A stretch of 64,000 nucleotides of DNA, from contig NZ_CP113977.2 in assembly GCF_026870175.2 (NCBI RefSeq), positions 2,356,001-2,420,000 on the forward strand, written 5' to 3'. Numbering within the stretch: the stretch's first letter is position 1; each line of letters begins with the position of its first letter. The notes under the pieces are model-generated. The model saw only the letters and a program-made list of their open reading frames with translations, ran no database searches and was not told the DNA's origin. This stretch comes from Flavobacterium aestivum (GTDB taxonomy: Bacteria; Bacteroidota; Bacteroidia; Flavobacteriales; Flavobacteriaceae). This document shows positions 46,621 to 54,611 of this stretch, one piece after another. Both the position numbers and the translations under genes were made by a program.

Positions 46621-49344
46621 ATGAAAGACGAAGAAGACGATAACATAATTCCAAACGACGGCGAGGATAATTTTGATGAGAATCCGCTTGATGATAATCA
46701 AGAAGGAGGAGACGATGAAATTATCAACGTAGATGCTAAACATTTTGAAGGACAGCATTTTTACGAAAATCAGGAGGAAGAAGGAGAAGACGTTATTACA
46801 AAAGTAACCGGAATGTACAAAGACTGGTTCTTGGATTATGCTTCGTACGTAATTCTGGAGCGTGCCGTTCCTGCTATTGAAGATGGTTTTAAGCCAGTTC
46901 AGCGTCGTATTATGCATTCTTTGAAGGAACTGGATGATGGCCGTTACAATAAAGTTGCCAATGTAGTTGGGCACACCATGCAGTATCACCCACACGGAGA
47001 TGCGAGTATTGGTGATGCGATGGTACAAATTGGTCAGAAAGAATTATTGATTGACTGCCAAGGAAACTGGGGAAATATTTTGACGGGAGATGGAGCTGCT
47101 GCTTCCCGTTATATCGAAGCACGTTTGTCAAAATTTGCATTGGAGGTTTTATATTCTCCAAAAATTACAGACTGGGGCGTTTCCTATGATGGACGTCGTG
47201 CTGAACCGAATAATTTACCTGTAAAATTTCCGTTGCTTTTAGCACAGGGAGCTGAAGGTATTGCGGTTGGTCTTTCAACAAAAGTTTTACCTCATAATTT
47301 TAATGAACTGATAGATGCCTCTATCAAAATTCTGAAAGGAAAACCATTTACGTTATATCCAGATTTCTTGACACAAGGTATTGCCGATGTGTCCAATTAT
47401 AATGACGGATTACGTGGAGGGCGTGTTCGTGTTCGTGCAAGAATTGGTCAACTCGACAAAAATACGTTGGTGATTACCCAGATTCCGTTTTCGACCAATA
47501 CCACGAGTTTGATTGACAGTATTTTGAAAGCCAACGAAAAAGGTAAAATCAAAATCAAGAAAATTGAAGATAATACCGCTGCTGAGGTTGAGATTTTAAT
47601 TCATCTTTTCCCAGGGGTTTCTCCAGATAAAACTATTGATGCCTTGTTTGCATTTACTGCTTGTGAAACTTCGGTTGCGCCACTGGGATGCGTTATTGAA
47701 GATAACAAACCGTTGTTTATTGGAGTTTCTGAAATGTTGAAAATTTCAACAAACAGAACGGTCGATTTACTCCGACAAGAGCTCGAAATTCATTTAGAAG
47801 AGTTACGAAATAAATGGCATTTTTCTACTTTGGAGAAAATCTTCATTCGTGAGGAAATGTACATTGACTTCAAATTGTATGGTGACAGAGAATCGCTTTA
47901 CAAATATTTGTATGACCGATTTGAGCCTTTCAAAAAATCATTTACCAGAGAAATTAATGATGATGATTTACATAGATTGACTCAGATTCCGATGATTCGT
48001 ATCACTCGTTTTGACTCTGATAAAGCCGATGAGTTAATCGCAAGGTTAGAAGACGAGATGAAAGAGGTAGAATACAATCTGGAACATCTTACCGATTTCG
48101 CTATTGCGTATTTTACCAAACTAAAGGAAAAATACGGAAAAGGAAAAGAACGCCAAACCGAGTTGCGTAGTTTTGATAATATCGAAGCAACAAAAGTAGT
48201 TTTAAGAAACACCAAGTTGTATGTAAACAGGGAAGAAGGTTTCGTAGGAACGAGTCTTAAGAAAGATGAATACGTTACTGATTGTTCTGATATTGATGAT
48301 GTAATTGTGTTTCTTCGAGATGGTAAAATGATAGTTACCAAAGTCGATGCGAAAACTTTTGTTGGGAAAGATATTATACATGTCGCTATTTTTGACAAAA
48401 GTGATAAGCGTACTATTTATAATATGATATATCGTGACGGAAAATCAGGTCCGTCTTATATAAAGAGATTCAATGTTTCAGGTGTGACCCGTGATAAATC
48501 GTATGATTTGACTAATGAAACAGCGGGATCACAAACCTTATATTTTTCTTGTAACCCGAATGGAGAAGCTGAGGTAATAACTATTTTATTGCGTCAAGTA
48601 GGAAGTGTCAAAAAATTGAAATTCGATATTGATTTTGCTGCTTTAGCCATTAAAGGGCGTGCCTCTAAAGGGAATTTGGTTACCAAATACCCAATCAAGA
48701 AAATAGAATTGAAAGAGAAAGGTATTTCAACACTATTGCCGAGAAAGGTTTGGTTTGATGATACTGTACAACGATTGAATGTAGATGCTAGAGGAGAACT
48801 TTTAGGAGAGTTCAGACCTAGCGATAAAATCTTGGTGATTTCGCAAGCTGGAAAATCAAAAGTCATCACACCAGAATTATCGACACATTTTGATGAAGAT
48901 ATGATTGTCTTGGAAAAATGGATTCCTAAAAAACCAATTTCAGCAATCTATTATGATGGTGAAAAAGAGCGTTATTATATTAAGCGTTTCTTGATAGAAA
49001 CCGAAAACAAAGAAGAAAGCTTTATTTCTGAGCATCCTAATTCTAGATTAGAGATTGTAGCAACGGATTATCGTCCTGTAGCCGAATTGGTTTTCAATAA
49101 AGTAAAAGGTGTTCAAAAAGAAAATTTGACCGTAGATATTGAGTCTTTTATTGCGGTAAAAGGATTTAAAGCTCTCGGAAATCAATTGACAACAGACAAG
49201 TTGAAACAAGTAAATCTATTGGAGCCTTTGCCATATGAAATTCCGGAGGAAATAATTCCAGAAGAATTAGAAGTGCAAGGTGAGACCAATGAAGATGGTG
49301 CAGACATTCATCTAGATGATGACGGACAGGTTGTTTTGTTTTAG
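46621..49344 (+). CDS. parC: DNA topoisomerase IV subunit A with acidic N-terminal extension
   Basis: 907 residues, longer than E. coli ParC (about 750). Residues 1-55 are strongly acidic (first 40 residues rich in Asp/Glu with almost no Lys/Arg). The breakage-reunion domain begins near residue 68 (DWFLDYASYVILERAVPAIEDGFKPVQRRIMHSL), continues with VVGHTMQYHPHGDASIGDAMV, and the active-site Tyr is in AAASRYIEARLS. The C-terminal part (about 560-880) carries beta-pinwheel-like strands (VGTSLKKDEYVTDCSDIDDVIVFLRDGKMIVTKVD). The end is again acidic. It is co-transcribed with parE. Confidence 0.95.
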   Translation: MKDEEDDNIIPNDGEDNFDENPLDDNQEGGDDEIINVDAKHFEGQHFYENQEEEGEDVITKVTGMYKDWFLDYASYVILERAVPAIEDGFKPVQRRIMHSLKELDDGRYNKVANVVGHTMQYHPHGDASIGDAMVQIGQKELLIDCQGNWGNILTGDGAAASRYIEARLSKFALEVLYSPKITDWGVSYDGRRAEPNNLPVKFPLLLAQGAEGIAVGLSTKVLPHNFNELIDASIKILKGKPFTLYPDFLTQGIADVSNYNDGLRGGRVRVRARIGQLDKNTLVITQIPFSTNTTSLIDSILKANEKGKIKIKKIEDNTAAEVEILIHLFPGVSPDKTIDALFAFTACETSVAPLGCVIEDNKPLFIGVSEMLKISTNRTVDLLRQELEIHLEELRNKWHFSTLEKIFIREEMYIDFKLYGDRESLYKYLYDRFEPFKKSFTREINDDDLHRLTQIPMIRITRFDSDKADELIARLEDEMKEVEYNLEHLTDFAIAYFTKLKEKYGKGKERQTELRSFDNIEATKVVLRNTKLYVNREEGFVGTSLKKDEYVTDCSDIDDVIVFLRDGKMIVTKVDAKTFVGKDIIHVAIFDKSDKRTIYNMIYRDGKSGPSYIKRFNVSGVTRDKSYDLTNETAGSQTLYFSCNPNGEAEVITILLRQVGSVKKLKFDIDFAALAIKGRASKGNLVTKYPIKKIELKEKGISTLLPRKVWFDDTVQRLNVDARGELLGEFRPSDKILVISQAGKSKVITPELSTHFDEDMIVLEKWIPKKPISAIYYDGEKERYYIKRFLIETENKEESFISEHPNSRLEIVATDYRPVAELVFNKVKGVQKENLTVDIESFIAVKGFKALGNQLTTDKLKQVNLLEPLPYEIPEEIIPEELEVQGETNEDGADIHLDDDGQVVLF

Positions 49345-49348
49345 CATA

Positions 49349-49392
49349 AAAAAAATACAGTTACCGGAAGTAACTGTATTTTTTTTTTTTGA
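49349..49392. terminator. Terminator of parE-parC, also serving terC
   Basis: AAAAATACAGTTAC (49351-49364) pairs with GTAACTGTATTTTT (49370-49383), loop CGGAA, followed by a long T-run. A-rich on the left for the leftward gene. Confidence 0.9.
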
Positions 49393-49405
49393 TTGAACCT
49401 GTCAA

Positions 49406-50173
49406 TTATTTCTTTTTGATTTTCATATTTATTATTTCTACAAATAAAGAGAACGAAATAGCAAAGTACAAATAACCTTTTGGGACAGGAGTTACATGAC
49501 TACCAAAAATAAGTGCGTTTGATAAATGAGCACTTTCTGTAAGTAACATGAATCCGATTAAGATCAAAAAGGATAATCCCAAAATTTGGATAGATGGATG
49601 TCTGTTTACAAAATTCCCGACAGGAACTGCAAATTGCATCATAATTAAAACAGAGATTACTACTGCCGAAATCATAATAACCAAGGCACCTTCAACACCA
49701 TTAGTCATCCCAACAGCAGTTAAAATACTGTCAAAAGAAAAAACCAAATCAATCATTATAATTTGCAAAAGCACACTCTGAAAGGATTTTGTTGCCGCTT
49801 TACTAATTTCTTTTTCCTCATGACCTCTTTCATCTACTTTCTCTCTGATTTCATTCGTGCTTTTATAAATCAAGAATAAACCTCCTAACAATAAAATAAT
49901 ACTTTGGCCAGTAACTCCAGCTTGTAGCCAGCTAAAATCAATAGTAAACCAAGGTTTTTTCATTTGAATTAAAAAATTAATTCCAAACAGCAATCCAATT
50001 CGCATAAACATAGCTAGAAACATTCCTATTTTGGTTGCTTTCTTGCGTAGCTCTACGGGTAATTTTCCAGTTGCGATTGAGATAAAAATGATGTTATCAA
50101 TACCTAAAACAATTTCAAGAAATGTCAATGTTAATAAGGCAATCCACGCATCTGGGTTAAAAAATACTTCCAT
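49406..50173 (-). CDS. TerC family integral membrane protein
   Basis: 255 residues with about seven hydrophobic helices. Two conserved acidic motifs are visible in membrane segments: FLEIVLGIDNIIFISIATGKLP (18-40) and IIMIDLVFSFDSILTAVGMT (about 138-157), the repeated E/D-x-x-x-x-x-D-N/S-x-x-x hallmark of TerC proteins. The central loop (NEIREKVDERGHEEKEISKAA) is cytoplasmic. Members export manganese or act in metal loading of secreted proteins; tellurite resistance is only the historical name. Convergent with parC. Confidence 0.92.
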   Translation of the reverse strand: MEVFFNPDAWIALLTLTFLEIVLGIDNIIFISIATGKLPVELRKKATKIGMFLAMFMRIGLLFGINFLIQMKKPWFTIDFSWLQAGVTGQSIILLLGGLFLIYKSTNEIREKVDERGHEEKEISKAATKSFQSVLLQIIMIDLVFSFDSILTAVGMTNGVEGALVIMISAVVISVLIMMQFAVPVGNFVNRHPSIQILGLSFLILIGFMLLTESAHLSNALIFGSHVTPVPKGYLYFAISFSLFVEIINMKIKKK

Positions 50174-50245
50174 TTTATTTATTTGAGGGTTTAAAAAGTT
50201 ATGAGTTAAGTGTTTTTGAAATCTAAATTTTGAGATCAGTTATTT

Positions 50246-50620
50246 TTAGTCTGAAATCTTTGTAACCGTCCCTTTTTGCTTAGAATCTACACCGATCATT
50301 CCGAATTCAAAGGTATAGGAATTTTTCGTTGTTGTCAAAATTTTCATATCAATTGCCTTCTCTTCAGCTTTGTTTTTTGGGTGTTTCTTTTGTAAAACAT
50401 ACTCGCAATCATTTACCCAACGAATTGTGGCTGTGTCAGTTTTGCCTTCAAAAGTTTCAATTTGAATACTGTCATTGCGTTCAAATAAAGTTGTTTTTTT
50501 AACACCATCTATTTCGTATTCAAACTTAAATTTCCCTGTTTTGAAGTCGGTACAGTTGCGTTCTGCATTATAGCAGGACATTAGTAGTAGTACAGGGAAA
50601 AACAACGCTATTTTTTTCAT
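50246..50620 (-). CDS. Small lipoprotein of unknown function
   Basis: 124 residues. Signal peptide with lipobox LLMSCYN, lipidated Cys near residue 16. Then AERNCTDFKTGKFKFEYEIDGVKKTTLFERNDSIQIETFEGKTDTATIRWVNDCEYVLQ, a lipocalin-like strand pattern with two Cys (about 22 and 71) that could pair. Homologues are sometimes labelled 'DNA topoisomerase IV', probably copied from the neighbouring parC; nothing in the sequence supports that. Periplasmic face of a membrane. Confidence 0.8.
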   Translation of the reverse strand: MKKIALFFPVLLLMSCYNAERNCTDFKTGKFKFEYEIDGVKKTTLFERNDSIQIETFEGKTDTATIRWVNDCEYVLQKKHPKNKAEEKAIDMKILTTTKNSYTFEFGMIGVDSKQKGTVTKISD

Positions 50621-50672
50621 ATATAATTTATTAGTATTATTTGGGGCAGTCTTTTTATATGTTTTGAGCTTT

Positions 50673-50750
50673 AAGCAATAGGCTATAGGCAGTAAGCTTT
50701 AAAAAGTATCATTGCTATGATTTTTGCCTACTGCTTATAGCCTATTGCTT
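50673..50750. repeat. Long imperfect inverted repeat
   Basis: A 25-base arm at 50673-50697 (AAGCAATAGGCTATAGGC...) and a 25-base arm at 50726-50750 (...TTATAGCCTATTGCTT) are complementary at about 22 positions, with a 28-base loop. There is no T-run. It resembles dispersed intergenic repeats of Flavobacterium and lies between the lipoprotein gene and the DinB-like gene. Confidence 0.6.
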
Positions 50751-50763
50751 ACGGCTCTCTTTA

Positions 50764-51339
50764 TTATTTCATTCTTCTAAATTCTTCTTCCGTAAAATTT
50801 TTAATCGTTTTCTCCTGTTTAAATTTATCCGCATTATAGCTATTCGATTTGTTTTTAGGGATAGACAAACTATTCCATTCGCTATTTTTTAGTTGTTTGG
50901 CATAAAAAATAATTTGTCCAATATGATACGGATAATGAGCCAATTGTCTGTTTATAGCTTCTATAACCGTATGACCTTCGTTTCTGATATAAATAATTTC
51001 AGAAAGTTGCCCAGGTTGTAAGCTGTCTAAAGCTGCGAACAAACAATCCCATCCAGTATTCCAAGCGGTTAATACTTCTTCTTTAGTATGTAAATCATTT
51101 TCAAACTCAGCATCGCGATTTCTGGTTTCTTTTTCTCCATCGGTAGTTAGAAAATCAGTCCAGCGTGACAACATATTGCCCGAAAGATGTTTTACAATTA
51201 CGGCAATACTATTGGTGTCCTCATTTGTGGCCACAAAAAGTTGTTCTGGATTTAGTTGTTCCATGGCTTTTTCTCCTAGCATTTTATAGTAGAGAAATTG
51301 CTTTTTTACGCTTTCAAGATAAGAGGTAGTTGCATCCAT
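50764..51339 (-). CDS. DUF1572/DinB-like protein
   Basis: 191 residues, four-helix DinB/YfiT-like fold. Likely metal ligands: His50 in VIVKHLSGNMLSRW and the two His in QLAHYPYHIGQI. The pattern 'L-N-P-E-Q-L', 'I-A-V-I-V-K-H-L-S-G-N' and 'H-Y-P-Y-H-I-G-Q-I' is the DUF1572 form. Related enzymes are mycothiol/bacillithiol-dependent transferases or hydrolases, but Bacteroidetes bacillithiol use is the main known link and no substrate can be named. It starts 2 bases after the pentapeptide gene stop. Confidence 0.85.
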   Translation of the reverse strand: MDATTSYLESVKKQFLYYKMLGEKAMEQLNPEQLFVATNEDTNSIAVIVKHLSGNMLSRWTDFLTTDGEKETRNRDAEFENDLHTKEEVLTAWNTGWDCLFAALDSLQPGQLSEIIYIRNEGHTVIEAINRQLAHYPYHIGQIIFYAKQLKNSEWNSLSIPKNKSNSYNADKFKQEKTIKNFTEEEFRRMK

Positions 51340-51341
51340 AA

Positions 51342-51914
51342 TTATTCAATTTTTATATCGTATTTATCTAAAAGACCTACGATTCCCTGCGTTGAAAATT
51401 TTGCTTTTTTCATCGGATTGAATTCTGGGTCTATCTTATAATTGTAGGCTGAGGTAAAATCGGCTCCAGCCAAAATTGTATCATTAAAAATAGCATTGTC
51501 TAAATTACAGTTTTCAAAAACAGAATTGGTCAAATTTGTCCCGATAAAAGTTACTTCTTTCATCGAACAGGAATTGAATTTGGTTTTGGGCATTTTTTTA
51601 TTAGCGAATGAGCTATAATCCAAAACACTATCTTGGAATTGAACGTTGAACAAAAAATCTGCACAAGCCTGAAATTGAATTCCCAGAAGTTTGCAGTTTT
51701 TGAAATTAACGGTTTTTAAGCTTGTTCCCGCTAAATGGGTCATTGATAAATTGCAATCAATGAATTCGCAATCCATAAATGTACTATTGGAGAAATCACT
51801 ATTAGTGAAATCACAGTTTTTAAAAGTACAATCTTCAAACTCTCGATTGTTAATCTTTTTATCAATGTAGATGACTTTATCGAATGTTTTTTGAACGTGA
51901 ATCAGGTTTTCCAT
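51342..51914 (-). CDS. Pentapeptide-repeat protein
   Basis: 190 residues made largely of A/x-(D/N)-(L/F)-x-x repeats: FEDCTFKNCDFTNSDFSNSTFMDCEFIDCNLSMTHL from about residue 25 and SVFENCNLDNAIFNDTILAGADFTSA from about 130. This gives a right-handed quadrilateral beta helix. Some such proteins (Qnr, MfpA) mimic DNA and shield gyrase/topoisomerase. The parE-parC genes lie 2 kb away, but that is probably chance and no such role is shown. Its ATG overlaps the stop of the DUF6095-like gene by one base (TAATG). Confidence 0.9.
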   Translation of the reverse strand: MENLIHVQKTFDKVIYIDKKINNREFEDCTFKNCDFTNSDFSNSTFMDCEFIDCNLSMTHLAGTSLKTVNFKNCKLLGIQFQACADFLFNVQFQDSVLDYSSFANKKMPKTKFNSCSMKEVTFIGTNLTNSVFENCNLDNAIFNDTILAGADFTSAYNYKIDPEFNPMKKAKFSTQGIVGLLDKYDIKIE

Positions 51915-52132
51915 TAGTCGTTAAATATGCCTTTCATTATTATTTTTAAACCTACAAATATTAAATACATAGATGACAGACAAGCAATGATTCCAATGGC
52001 TAAAACCAAATAATGCCAATTGGTATGCTGGTTCATAAATGCATTATAAATCGCGGATGGACCTATAAACATAAGTGGTAATGCACCCGATAAATATTTG
52101 ATTCCTTTTGTTAAGAGCTCTTTGTTTGCCAT
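51914..52132 (-). CDS. Small two-helix membrane protein (DUF6095-like)
   Basis: 72 residues, with helices at about 12-32 (YLSGALPLMFIGPSAIYNAF) and 39-66 (HYLVLAIGIIACLSSMYLIFVGLKIIM). Starts MANKELLTKGIKY. I recognise it as a conserved Flavobacteriaceae family (DUF6095) often seen beside murQ. Function unknown. It overlaps the pentapeptide-repeat gene by one base and lies 78 bases behind murQ; that gap is filled by a 7-base tandem repeat. Confidence 0.8.
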   Translation of the reverse strand: MANKELLTKGIKYLSGALPLMFIGPSAIYNAFMNQHTNWHYLVLAIGIIACLSSMYLIFVGLKIIMKGIFND

Positions 52133-52162
52133 TTGTTTGATTGTTTAATCCTAATGCGAGTA

Positions 52163-52209
52163 ATCTGTGATCTGTGATCTGTGATTTGTAATCTGAAATC
52201 TGAAATCTG
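52163..52209. repeat. Seven-base tandem repeat
   Basis: Units ATCTGTG three times (52163-52183), ATTTGTA (52184-52190), ATCTGAA twice (52191-52204), then ATCTG. About 6.7 units of period seven lie between the murQ stop and the DUF6095-like start. Confidence 0.8.
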
Positions 52210-52210
52210 T

Positions 52211-53026
52211 TTATTGTTTATTATAAAAATCAACCGCTTTCCTAACGCTTCCGTGTGTTTTTAATAATTCGGCTCCTTCTTCATAGCTTACTGGAATTTC
52301 TCCCATAATCATTTTTATACCACGGTCTACCAATTTGCTATTGCTCAATTGCATGTCTACCATTTTGTTTCCTTTTACTTTTCCCAGTTGTATCATGGTT
52401 GCAGTAGTAATCATATTCAGAACCATTTTTTGAGCAGTTCCAGCTTTCATTCTCGAGCTACCTGTTACAAATTCAGGTCCCACAATGACTTCAATTGGGA
52501 ATTTAGCCGTTTGCGAAAGCGGACTTCCAGCATTGCAAGAAATACTCCCGGTACTAATATTTTTTTCATTACAAGCTTGTAAACCTCCAATAACATAGGG
52601 TGTAGTTCCAGAGGCTGCAATACCCACAACAACATCATTCTCGTTTACATTAAAAGCTTTTAAATCTTCCCAAGCTTGAGTAGCATTGTCTTCGGCATTT
52701 TCTACGGCTTTGCGAATGGCTGTGTCTCCACCGGCGATGATTCCAACGACTAAATCAAAAGGTACTCCAAAAGTAGGTGGGCACTCTGAAGCATCCAAGA
52801 TTCCTAAACGACCAGATGTTCCTGCTCCTATATAGAATAATCGTCCACCCAATTTCATTTTGGCAACGATTTCGGTTACTAATGTTTCTATTTGGGGCAA
52901 GGCTTTTTCTACAGCAAGAGGGACCGTTCGGTCTTCTTGATTAATGTTAGAAAGTAATTCGGGAACGGACATTTTTTCTAAATGTTCGTATTTAGAGGAT
53001 TGTTCGGTGGTTTTTGTAAAAGTCAT
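52211..53026 (-). CDS. murQ: N-acetylmuramic acid 6-phosphate etherase
   Basis: 271 residues. Cleaves the lactyl ether of MurNAc-6-phosphate during peptidoglycan recycling. SIS domain with the phosphosugar loop GRLFYIGAGTSGRLGILDASECPPTFGV (about 60-88), the catalytic Glu in SECPPTFG, AGGDTAIRKAVENAEDN, GIAASGTTPYVIGGL and VTGSSRMKAGTAQKMVLNM. Shorter than E. coli MurQ (298) because the C-terminal helical tail is reduced, as usual in Bacteroidetes. No MurNAc kinase gene is nearby, but a GH25 muramidase lies 9 kb away. Confidence 0.96.
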   Translation of the reverse strand: MTFTKTTEQSSKYEHLEKMSVPELLSNINQEDRTVPLAVEKALPQIETLVTEIVAKMKLGGRLFYIGAGTSGRLGILDASECPPTFGVPFDLVVGIIAGGDTAIRKAVENAEDNATQAWEDLKAFNVNENDVVVGIAASGTTPYVIGGLQACNEKNISTGSISCNAGSPLSQTAKFPIEVIVGPEFVTGSSRMKAGTAQKMVLNMITTATMIQLGKVKGNKMVDMQLSNSKLVDRGIKMIMGEIPVSYEEGAELLKTHGSVRKAVDFYNKQ

Positions 53027-53279
53027 TTTTCTTGTAATTGAACTACCCCAAAATTAATCTTTTTTATCGCAATCCCGAAATTTAGGAAGCAAAGTCGCAA
53101 AGATTTAAAAATCTTTTTTATAATATAAGCAATACAAGTTAAGATAACTTCTTTTAAAATGGTAGGCGACCAATATTTCTTCGCCTGTATCTCCAACGGA
53201 TATATATTATAGAATTGTTTCTACAGTAATTCTCATTCAACGAATGTTTTTTTGAACTATTTTGAATGAACTAAAATAT

Positions 53280-53287
53280 TATATTTG
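53280..53287 (+). promoter_or_regulatory. -7 promoter element of the AraC-type regulator
   Basis: TATATTTG, exact TAnnTTTG match, 20 bases before the ATG at 53307. TTTG sequences upstream are 15 or 25 bases away, outside the best spacing. Confidence 0.45.
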
Positions 53288-53306
53288 TTTAATAATTAAA
53301 AGATAA

Positions 53307-54455
53307 ATGGATAAATTAAGTTTTTTGAACGGCATAGCAATGATGGCTGTTTTTGTTTCGCTACTTCTTGCTTTCTTTTTACTTACCGTAAAAACGAAAA
53401 ACAAATTAGCAAACCAGCTATTTGCTTGTTTTCTTATTTTAACTGCTTTTGACCTCAGTGGGTTCTTTATTTACGACTATATTTATAATTACCTAAATTT
53501 TGAAATTTTCAGATGGACTGCTTGTTTATTGATTATGCCATTATTCTATCTGTATGTATTAGCCGTTTGTTATACTGATTTCCGATTGAAGCTGAAACAT
53601 TTATTACACACAATTCCGTTTCTAATCATAAATTTAGTTTTAGTTCCTAGACTTTACTTATCAAATGGAGCAGAAAAAGAATACTTCTTTGAACATCATA
53701 ATCAAATGTTTGAAATGTACTTTTTTCAGGTTTTAATTGAAGTTCAATACTTGTATTACATTATCAGTGTATTTATCATTTTGAAAAAGTATAAAGAAAT
53801 TTACCTTGAAAATTACACGAATCCTAGTACTTCCACGTACAAATGGTTGTTTCAAATGACAGTTGTTTTTTTTACTGCGCATACCTTCGTAGTTTTCAAG
53901 AATTTATTGAGATATACAAATTACAATGAGGTATTTCTTTGGGCAAATGTAATCGTAGGAATGGTCGCTTTTTCCGTAACCTGCTGGTTTGTGTTAAAAG
54001 CCCTGAACTATCCTGAACTTTTTAGAGGAATTGACTCCAAAATAGTATTGACAAAAGATATCATTAACAAACCAGAAATCGATACAAATGTAACCGAATC
54101 AAAAAATGATCAGGACATCATTATTACTGATCAAATTGAATTGCTAAAAAAATATATGATAGACCAAGAGCCTTATCTTGCCCCATCTCTTACGATACAG
54201 GAACTCGCCAATCAAATCAATATACCCGTTCGTGATTTGTCGGTTTTGATTAATCATCATATGAATCAACATTTTTTTGATTTTGTGAATGAATACCGCA
54301 TCCAAAAAGCAATGAATATTTTAAAAAATGAATCAAAAAACCATCTGACCATTTTAGAAATCTTATACGAAGTAGGTTTCAATTCAAAATCTTCTTTCAA
54401 TACTTCATTTAAGAAATACACCGAGCTAACGCCTACAGCTTATAGAAACAGCTGA
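53307..54455 (+). CDS. Membrane-bound AraC-type transcriptional regulator
   Basis: 382 residues. The N-terminal 235 residues carry about seven hydrophobic helices (for example MMAVFVSLLLAFFLLTV, LANQLFACFLILTAFDLSGFFIYDYIY, LLHTIPFLIINLVLVP, VIVGMVAFSVTCWFVLKAL). The C-terminal 105 residues form an AraC HTH pair: LTIQELANQINIPVRDLSVLINHHMNQHFFDFVNEYRIQKAMNIL and TILEILYEVGFNSKSSFNTSFKKYTELTPTAYR. Such regulators may sense a signal in or across the inner membrane while binding DNA. It precedes an outer-membrane receptor gene by 157 bases with a strong terminator between, so the receptor may be its target. Confidence 0.92.
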   Translation: MDKLSFLNGIAMMAVFVSLLLAFFLLTVKTKNKLANQLFACFLILTAFDLSGFFIYDYIYNYLNFEIFRWTACLLIMPLFYLYVLAVCYTDFRLKLKHLLHTIPFLIINLVLVPRLYLSNGAEKEYFFEHHNQMFEMYFFQVLIEVQYLYYIISVFIILKKYKEIYLENYTNPSTSTYKWLFQMTVVFFTAHTFVVFKNLLRYTNYNEVFLWANVIVGMVAFSVTCWFVLKALNYPELFRGIDSKIVLTKDIINKPEIDTNVTESKNDQDIIITDQIELLKKYMIDQEPYLAPSLTIQELANQINIPVRDLSVLINHHMNQHFFDFVNEYRIQKAMNILKNESKNHLTILEILYEVGFNSKSSFNTSFKKYTELTPTAYRNS

Positions 54456-54488
54456 TTATAAGTGATTTGTAAAAAGTCGAACTTTATA

Positions 54489-54540
54489 ATAAAAAAGTCG
54501 AACCAATTTCATCTGTAGAAATTGGTTCGACTTTTTTTTG
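54489..54540 (+). terminator. Strong terminator of the AraC-type regulator gene
   Basis: Perfect 20-base arms at 54491-54510 and 54518-54537 with a seven-base loop, followed by TTT. The left arm's AAAAAGTCGAA is also present as a separate copy at 54471-54482. Confidence 0.9.
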
Positions 54541-54611
54541 TCGGTCGCATTTCGAAAGTTTCTAAAGCAACTTTGCTTCAAATTAGTAAAGCAAATATAA
54601 ATTTAGAAATT

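Noticed and set aside
50246..50620. Label DNA topoisomerase IV
   Set aside because: The product is a 124-residue lipoprotein with a lipobox and no topoisomerase motif.
51342..51914. Pentapeptide protein as a quinolone-resistance Qnr
   Set aside because: The repeat fold is shared by many unrelated proteins; no Qnr-specific loop or context is visible.
52163..52209. Possible CRISPR array
   Set aside because: Seven-base units without spacers; a simple tandem repeat.
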